64,000 nt of DNA from Lentisalinibacter salinarum (GTDB taxonomy: Bacteria > Pseudomonadota > Gammaproteobacteria > Steroidobacterales > Woeseiaceae). The stretch covers positions 806,001 through 870,000 of the forward strand of contig NZ_JAPDRH010000002.1 of assembly GCF_040706555.1 (NCBI RefSeq). Direction: 5' to 3'. The position numbers and the translations under genes are program-made. Of the stretch, positions 59,788 through 64,000 are shown piece after piece. The first letter of the stretch is position 1; each line of letters opens with the position of its first letter. Under the pieces are notes generated by a model, which was not told where the DNA came from, did not search any database, and was given only the letters and a program-made list of their open reading frames with translations.

Positions 59788-59826
59788 CCAGATCTTTACG
59801 CCTCACCCCCGCCCGTATTGGCAAAT

Positions 59827-59854
59827 TTGACAGCAGTGCAATTTGTCATACATT
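59827..59854 (+). promoter_or_regulatory. Promoter of the ribbon-helix-helix gene
   Basis: TTGACA (59827-59832), 16-base spacer, TACATT (59849-59854). Transcript starts near 59861, 28 bases before the GTG start. Confidence 0.65.
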
Positions 59855-59862
59855 GTAATACA
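59843..59862. promoter_or_regulatory. Tandem 10-base repeats over the -10 (candidate operator)
   Basis: TTGTCATACA directly followed by TTGTAATACA, one mismatch. Ribbon-helix-helix proteins commonly bind such short repeats, and the downstream gene encodes one. Confidence 0.5.
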
Positions 59863-59888
59863 AGAATCGGAACAGGAGACTCCTTGAC

Positions 59889-60329
59889 GTGGCGAAGCGT
59901 ACCGCGCGCAGGAAGACGAAACACCGCAGGAAGAAGGACAGGATCGTCCAGGCAAGGATACCGGAGGAACTCGATGAGGAGTTACACACCCGCGCGGGCG
60001 AGTTCGGGCTCTCGGTCTCGGCAATCGTACGCAACGTGCTGCTGAATACGTTCAATCTGGTCGAGGACGTGGTCAACGACAGCACCGGCATCGCCCGGGC
60101 GCTGGGCGGAGCGGCCCCGCAAGGTGCGGATGGCGAGCCGGGGACAGTGGAGACGAAAGAGGAAGACTCGGCGATCGTCGGCTGGCAGGAGCTGACACTG
60201 AACGTCAACGGCGTCTGCCACGAATGCAACACTGTACTCCGGCGGGGAGACCAGGCGGCCGTCGGTGTACCTCTGTCCGCCCGGCCTGTCTTCCTCTGCC
60301 CGGACTGCCTGGACTCGCTGGCGAAATAA
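59889..60329 (+). CDS. Ribbon-helix-helix / zinc-ribbon protein, putative regulator
   Basis: 146 residues from a GTG with AGGAG 10 bases upstream. A basic N-terminus (KRTARRKTKHRRKKDR) leads into the Arc/CopG-like RHH segment IVQARIPEELDEELHTRAGEF and LSVSAIVRNVLLNTF. The C-terminus has two Cys pairs, GVCHECNTVLRRGD and LCPDCLDSL, 35-40 residues apart, a zinc-ribbon-like arrangement. I do not know a named family for this combination; DNA-binding regulation is inferred. The promoter is covered by tandem repeats that may be its own operator. Confidence 0.75.
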   Translation: MAKRTARRKTKHRRKKDRIVQARIPEELDEELHTRAGEFGLSVSAIVRNVLLNTFNLVEDVVNDSTGIARALGGAAPQGADGEPGTVETKEEDSAIVGWQELTLNVNGVCHECNTVLRRGDQAAVGVPLSARPVFLCPDCLDSLAK

Positions 60330-60345
60330 TCGTCCCCCGAATCGC

Positions 60346-60373
60346 CGTCCCGAAGTCACCGTCCCGAAGTCAC
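60346..60373. repeat. Tandem 14-base repeat
   Basis: Two exact copies of CGTCCCGAAGTCAC with a degenerate copy (CGTCCCCCGAATCGC) before, in the gap between the RHH and lipase genes. Confidence 0.8.
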
Positions 60374-60386
60374 CGAGGATATCCCC

Positions 60387-61616
60387 ATGGCCACATCCCT
60401 CAGGAACGTGCGCGGTCTGACACGCCTCGGCTTCGACTCCGTCGCCGGCCTGGTCGATACGGTGGAGCGGATGCACGAGACGATCGCCCGCCATCCCCTT
60501 CCTTTCATGCCCCGCCCCGCGGGACCCACCCGCGCCCGCGGCCTCATCGCGAGCGGCATCTACTCCATCATTCGCGGCGTCAACGGCGCCGTCCGGGAAG
60601 GCACGGATCTGTCGCTGCGCACCCTGTATCCTCAGGAAGCTGCGCCGCGCACAGCCCGGAACGACGCCGCCTGGATATCCGCCGTGAACGGCGTCTGCGG
60701 CGATCATCTCGAAGACACCTCCAACCCCCTCGCCATCACCATGGGATTCTCCACGCCGGAGGTCGCGCTGGAGCCGACCCGCAGCGATCTGGCCGAGGCG
60801 GTGCCCGACGCCAGCCCGCGCGTCGCGGTGTTCGTGCATGGCCTCTGCATGTCCCCGTACAGCTGGTGGCGGAAATCCTCACCCTCGGCCGGTGACCGGT
60901 TGCGGGACGAACTCGGCTGGACGCCCGTTTATCTGCACTACAACTCCGGCCGGCACATCGCCACCAACGGACGCGAGCTGGCGGAGCAACTCGAGCGGCT
61001 CTGCGCCGCATGGCCGGTGCCGGTGGAATCTCTCAGCCTCATCGGTCACAGCATGGGCGGCCTGGTCATACGCAGCGCCTGTCATTACGTGGGTGAGAGC
61101 GACCGGCAATGGCTCGATCGGCTGGACCGCGTCGTCTGCCTCGGCACTCCCCACCACGGCTCCGCGCTGGAGAAAGCCGGCAGTCTCGTCGACCGGGTCG
61201 CCGAGACGATCCAGTACACCGAGCCGCTGATGCTCGGGCGCAAGCGCAGCGCCGGCATCCAGGATCTGCGGCACGGCAATCTGCTCGACGAGGACCGGGA
61301 CCAGGACGACCCCCGGAATCCGCTGCAGGATCCGCGACGCCCGGTGCCACTGCTCGACGACGTCGACTACTACTTCGTGGCCGCGGCGGTGGGCCGCCAC
61401 GAACACGATCCGGCGAGCGTCATCCTGGGCGATTTCCTGGTCCGGCTCGGCAGCGCGACCGGTGCCCACAACGACGAGCTGCGGCGGCTGCACATACGCC
61501 CGGAGAATTGTCGGGTGTTCCCCGAGACGAGCCATATGGATCTCCTCTCCGACGAGGGCGTGCACCGGCAACTGATCCGGTGGTTCGGCGGCGGTGCGTC
61601 AGTGGGTCGGGCCTGA
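60387..61616 (+). CDS. Triacylglycerol lipase-like alpha/beta hydrolase
   Basis: 409 residues. VAVFVHGLCMSPYSWW (oxyanion), LSLIGHSMGGLVIRSA (GHSMGG nucleophile), VCLGTPHHGSALEKAG and FPETSHMDLLSD (His) give a lipase fold with PGAP1/LipB-like extension. N-terminal 130 residues are helical without a signal peptide. Acts on a lipid or ester in the cytoplasm or at the membrane. The TGA is in a REP unit; the residues after the His helix (GGGASVGRA) come from the junction. Confidence 0.88.
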   Translation: MATSLRNVRGLTRLGFDSVAGLVDTVERMHETIARHPLPFMPRPAGPTRARGLIASGIYSIIRGVNGAVREGTDLSLRTLYPQEAAPRTARNDAAWISAVNGVCGDHLEDTSNPLAITMGFSTPEVALEPTRSDLAEAVPDASPRVAVFVHGLCMSPYSWWRKSSPSAGDRLRDELGWTPVYLHYNSGRHIATNGRELAEQLERLCAAWPVPVESLSLIGHSMGGLVIRSACHYVGESDRQWLDRLDRVVCLGTPHHGSALEKAGSLVDRVAETIQYTEPLMLGRKRSAGIQDLRHGNLLDEDRDQDDPRNPLQDPRRPVPLLDDVDYYFVAAAVGRHEHDPASVILGDFLVRLGSATGAHNDELRRLHIRPENCRVFPETSHMDLLSDEGVHRQLIRWFGGGASVGRA

Positions 61617-61679
61617 AGGCCATCATGCATCGGGCCTGAAGGCCCTCCTACGTGATTCGGGGCTAAAGCCCCTCCTACC
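61606..61679. repeat. REP-like array, four half units
   Basis: GGGCCTGAAGGC, CGGGCCTGAAGGCCCTCCTA and CGGGGCTAAAGCCCCTCCTA in a row. The first holds the lipase stop. Confidence 0.88.
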
Positions 61680-61710
61680 TTGCCGCTCTTGTGGTACAGT
61701 GCGCGCAGCC

Positions 61711-61757
61711 TGGCGCCCATCGGTCGGCGCCAATCACTCCGCAGCGCACCCTGCGCT
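61711..61757 (+). other. Structured leader of the RhlE gene
   Basis: Two hairpins: TGGCGCC/GGCGCCA (61711-61732) and AGCGCA/TGCGCT (61743-61757), downstream of a TACAGT -10-like hexamer at 61695-61700. The leader would be about 140 bases; helicase genes often have long regulated leaders. Confidence 0.4.
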
Positions 61758-61845
61758 TCCGGAGCCACACCCAAAGAATCCAGTCTGGGCCGAACCGTGC
61801 GCGACTCCGTCGTGCTGCGGGTCAGACGAATCGGAGTAACTATCC

Positions 61846-63090
61846 ATGCTTTTTTCTGAACTCGGCCTTTCGGCCGAATTGCTGAGTGCTGTCGAAAAAC
61901 AGGGTTACCGTGAGGCGACCCCCATCCAGCGCGAGGCCATACCCCCCATCCTCGAAGGCCGGGACATCCTGGCCAGCGCCCAGACGGGCACCGGCAAGAC
62001 CGCCGGTTTCACGCTGCCGCTGCTGCAGCGGCTCATGGCATCGCGGCCCGGCGGCAAGCGCCGCATCCGTGCCCTGATACTCGTGCCCACGCGGGAACTC
62101 GCCGCCCAGGTCAGCGAGAGCGTCAGGAACTACGGCTGCCACCTGCCCACGCGCTCGCTGCAGATCTTCGGCGGCGTCAGCATCCGCCCGCAGATCAAGC
62201 GCCTGCGCGACGGGGTGGACATCGTCGTCGCCACGCCGGGCCGGCTGCTCGACCACGTGGAGCAACGCACCATCGACCTCTCGGGCGTCGAGATTCTGGT
62301 CCTCGACGAGGCGGACCGCATGCTCGACATGGGCTTCATCCGCGACATCCGCAAGATCCTGAAGCTGCTGCCCACGCAACGGCAGAACCTGCTGTTCTCG
62401 GCCACCTTCTCGCCGGAGATCCGCAGCCTCGCCGCGGATTTCCTGAGCTCGCCGGTGGAGATCTCGGTGGCGCCGCGCAACACGACGGCAGACCGTGTCA
62501 CCCAGCTCGTGCACCCGGTGGACAAGGCGCGCAAGCGCGAACTGCTGTCCCACCGCATCGGCGCGGAGGACTGGCGCCAGGTGCTGGTGTTCACCCGCAC
62601 GAAGCATGGCGCCGACCGGCTGTCGAAGCAGCTGTCGGCGGACGGCCTGGACGCGGCCGCCATCCACGGCAACAAGTCCCAGGGCGCGCGCACCAAGGCG
62701 CTCGCGGACTTCAAGTCCGGCAGGATCCGGGTGCTGGTGGCCACCGACATCGCGGCCCGCGGCCTCGACATCGACAGCCTGCCCCACGTGGTGAACTACG
62801 AGCTGCCCCACGTGCCCGAGGACTACGTGCACCGCATCGGCCGCACGGCCCGCGCGGGCCTGGACGGCCATGCCGTCTCTCTCGTCTGCGTGGACGAAGA
62901 CAAACTGCTGCGCGACATCGAGCGGCTGCTGAATGTCCGCATCGACAAGGAAGTGATCCCGGGCTACGAACCGGACCCGCGCATCCGCCCGGAGCCGCTG
63001 CAGACGGCACGCAAGCCGCGGCCGCAGCCGCGGCGCAACGGGCCGCCGCGCCGGCAGAATAATCAGTCCCGGGGGCGCAAACGCGCGTAG
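61846..63090 (+). CDS. rhlE: DEAD-box RNA helicase, RhlE-like
   Basis: 414 residues. Q motif FSELGLSAELLSAVEKQGYREATPIQ, motif I AQTGTGKT, Ia PTRELAAQ, II LDEADRMLDMGF, III SATF, IV-VI VFTRTKHGADRL, TDIAARGLDI and HRIGRTARAG are all present. The basic C-terminus (RPQPRRNGPPRRQ) is typical of RhlE. It remodels RNA or ribosome assembly intermediates. A purine-poor region (GGAG near 61832) precedes the ATG. Confidence 0.95.
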   Translation: MLFSELGLSAELLSAVEKQGYREATPIQREAIPPILEGRDILASAQTGTGKTAGFTLPLLQRLMASRPGGKRRIRALILVPTRELAAQVSESVRNYGCHLPTRSLQIFGGVSIRPQIKRLRDGVDIVVATPGRLLDHVEQRTIDLSGVEILVLDEADRMLDMGFIRDIRKILKLLPTQRQNLLFSATFSPEIRSLAADFLSSPVEISVAPRNTTADRVTQLVHPVDKARKRELLSHRIGAEDWRQVLVFTRTKHGADRLSKQLSADGLDAAAIHGNKSQGARTKALADFKSGRIRVLVATDIAARGLDIDSLPHVVNYELPHVPEDYVHRIGRTARAGLDGHAVSLVCVDEDKLLRDIERLLNVRIDKEVIPGYEPDPRIRPEPLQTARKPRPQPRRNGPPRRQNNQSRGRKRA

Positions 63091-63149
63091 CCGCATGGCG
63101 GAGAGACCTGAAGCGCGATCGCGACGCCCGTCCCTTCGTCAGACGGACG

Positions 63150-64000
63150 TCAGGCCAACGATTTTCTCAGCACGGCGCACTCGGCAGCTCTCGCGGGCGC
63201 CCTGAATTCCCGGAAACAGGATTCCGCGGCCTCGAGCTCGAGCCGGGCACCAGCGGCATCGCCCGAAGCCGCCAGCAGTCGCGCCAGCCTTAACCGGCAT
63301 GTCGCGAGATTCAGGCCCGCTCTTGCCGCCTGCCAGCAGCGGACGGCATCGCGCATCTCCGCCACCGCCCGCCCCGTATCGCCTCCGAGCGCCGCGAGCT
63401 CGGCCCGTGCCCGGGCGACGGCGCCATTGTGGAATGCCGTCACCCACAGCTCGGGGTGCTGTTCGAGTTCCTCCATGGCCCACCGGGCGGCGTCCTCGTC
63501 ACCATGCTGGGCGGCGATGATGACGAAGACCGCCAGCAGCAGTCCGCGGCGCTGGCGCATGCTCCAGTTACGATCTTCGAGAGACCGTCGCAGGCCGCGA
63601 AGTGCCGTCCCGGCATCTCCTCGCTCGGCCTGCAGCAGGGCGAGACCCGGCTGGGGTTCCCAGCCCAGGTCGTGGGCACGCCGAAATGCGTTCTCGGCTT
63701 CCTCGAGATCACCTCGCATCAGGTGCAGGTCGCCGAGAATCCGATAGGCGTCCCCGGCGGCAAAAGGGGAAAAACTCGCCAACTGATCGCAGGCGATGTG
63801 CAGCTCCCGCTCCGCTTCGGCCGCCTCGCCGCTCACGCTGAGTACCTCCGCCCGATGCAATTGGCATAGCCCGGAGAAGCGCGTCATGCCCTCGCGCTGG
63901 CACCAGCGCGAGAAAGTCTCGCTCCACTGGGCCGCGCGCTCCCAGTCACCGCGATTGCAGCAGACCCAGATCAGTCCGCAGTAAACGACGCCTCCGGCGT
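63150..64000 (-). CDS. TPR-rich regulator-like protein (5' end outside window)
   Basis: 282 residues visible; the frame is open to the window edge, so the ATG at 63887 is internal. It holds at least five helical-hairpin TPR repeats: DWERAAQWSETFSRWCQREG, HRAEVLSVSGEAAEAERELH, GDAYRILGDLHLMRGDLEEA and WEPQPGLALLQAERGDAGTA. This arrangement is the TPR part of LuxR/MalT-like ATP-dependent regulators or of adenylate-cyclase-linked proteins; there is no LuxR-type HTH at the C-terminus, so the cyclase or N-terminal DNA-binding type is more likely. Confidence 0.78.
   Translation of the reverse strand, partial: AGGVVYCGLIWVCCNRGDWERAAQWSETFSRWCQREGMTRFSGLCQLHRAEVLSVSGEAAEAERELHIACDQLASFSPFAAGDAYRILGDLHLMRGDLEEAENAFRRAHDLGWEPQPGLALLQAERGDAGTALRGLRRSLEDRNWSMRQRRGLLLAVFVIIAAQHGDEDAARWAMEELEQHPELWVTAFHNGAVARARAELAALGGDTGRAVAEMRDAVRCWQAARAGLNLATCRLRLARLLAASGDAAGARLELEAAESCFREFRAPARAAECAVLRKSLA

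Noticed and set aside
1..64000. Search for tRNA, rRNA, insertion sequences, prophage and restriction-defence genes
   Set aside because: No cloverleaf, rRNA core, transposase, integrase, phage structural or known defence gene seen by eye; a structured RNA could still be missed without a covariance search.

Overview
The window is a gene-dense, high-GC stretch of bacterial chromosome. Gene content (TonB-dependent receptor with its TonB box, OprO/P-type porin, YheS-type ABC-F ATPase, RhlE helicase, bactofilin, DUF4389, many lipoproteins with a LxxC lipobox) and the abundance of REP-like palindromes point to a gammaproteobacterium, probably a free-living marine or soil aerobe; genus cannot be told from sequence alone. 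About 63 protein genes are supported. I saw no rRNA, tRNA, CRISPR array, transposase, prophage or integrase, and no gene-free stretch above 300 bases.

Layout. 1-886: C-terminal part of an M16 peptidase. 929-10173: a leftward block of nine closely spaced genes starting with a DUF6502 putative DNA-binding protein, then a six-repeat DUF5666 lipoprotein, a P-loop NTPase, a one-piece ABC exporter, an alpha/beta hydrolase, an OprO/P-type porin, an Asp/Asn beta-hydroxylase-like enzyme, DUF4389 and an SDR. Divergent from it is a DUF4382/PKD lipoprotein; two palindromes sit on the two divergent promoters. This is the best candidate for an undescribed system: a regulator, surface lipoproteins, an exporter, an outer-membrane channel and modifying enzymes in one apparent operon. 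12470-24163: membrane protein with a pseudopilin-like tail, EEP phosphatase, hydrolases, acyl desaturase, ABC-F, a nitrilase homologue lacking the usual Cys, GFA protein, enoyl-reductase-like protein, glycosyltransferase-like protein. 24375-37831: EF-G paralogue, TPR sensor-like protein, Tat-type amidase, bactofilin pair, beta-propeller phytase, GntP permease, dihaem cytochrome, small enzymes. 37869-46873: lipoproteins and secreted proteins, tandem retropepsin-like protein, DUF3096-MgtC pair, diiron MBL protein, carbonic anhydrase, PmtA-like methyltransferase, PQQ sugar dehydrogenase, dodecin. 46920-64000: M20 peptidase with a kinase-phospholyase fusion, cold-shock/DUF1294 protein, NYN nuclease-like protein, MFS permease, TonB receptor, PPP phosphoesterase, YaiI, a ribbon-helix-helix/zinc-finger protein with its own operator-like repeats, lipase, RhlE, and the end of a TPR regulator.

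Two themes cut across the genes. First, a REP-like palindrome family occupies 13 loci, and in seven genes it supplies the stop codon; at one locus it is translated into the N-terminus of a Tat-type protein. Second, promoters follow a recognisable pattern (TANNNT hexamer): five genes have it 5-6 bases before a start codon with no Shine-Dalgarno sequence, suggesting leaderless mRNAs, while four others have it about 20-35 bases upstream with a Shine-Dalgarno sequence.
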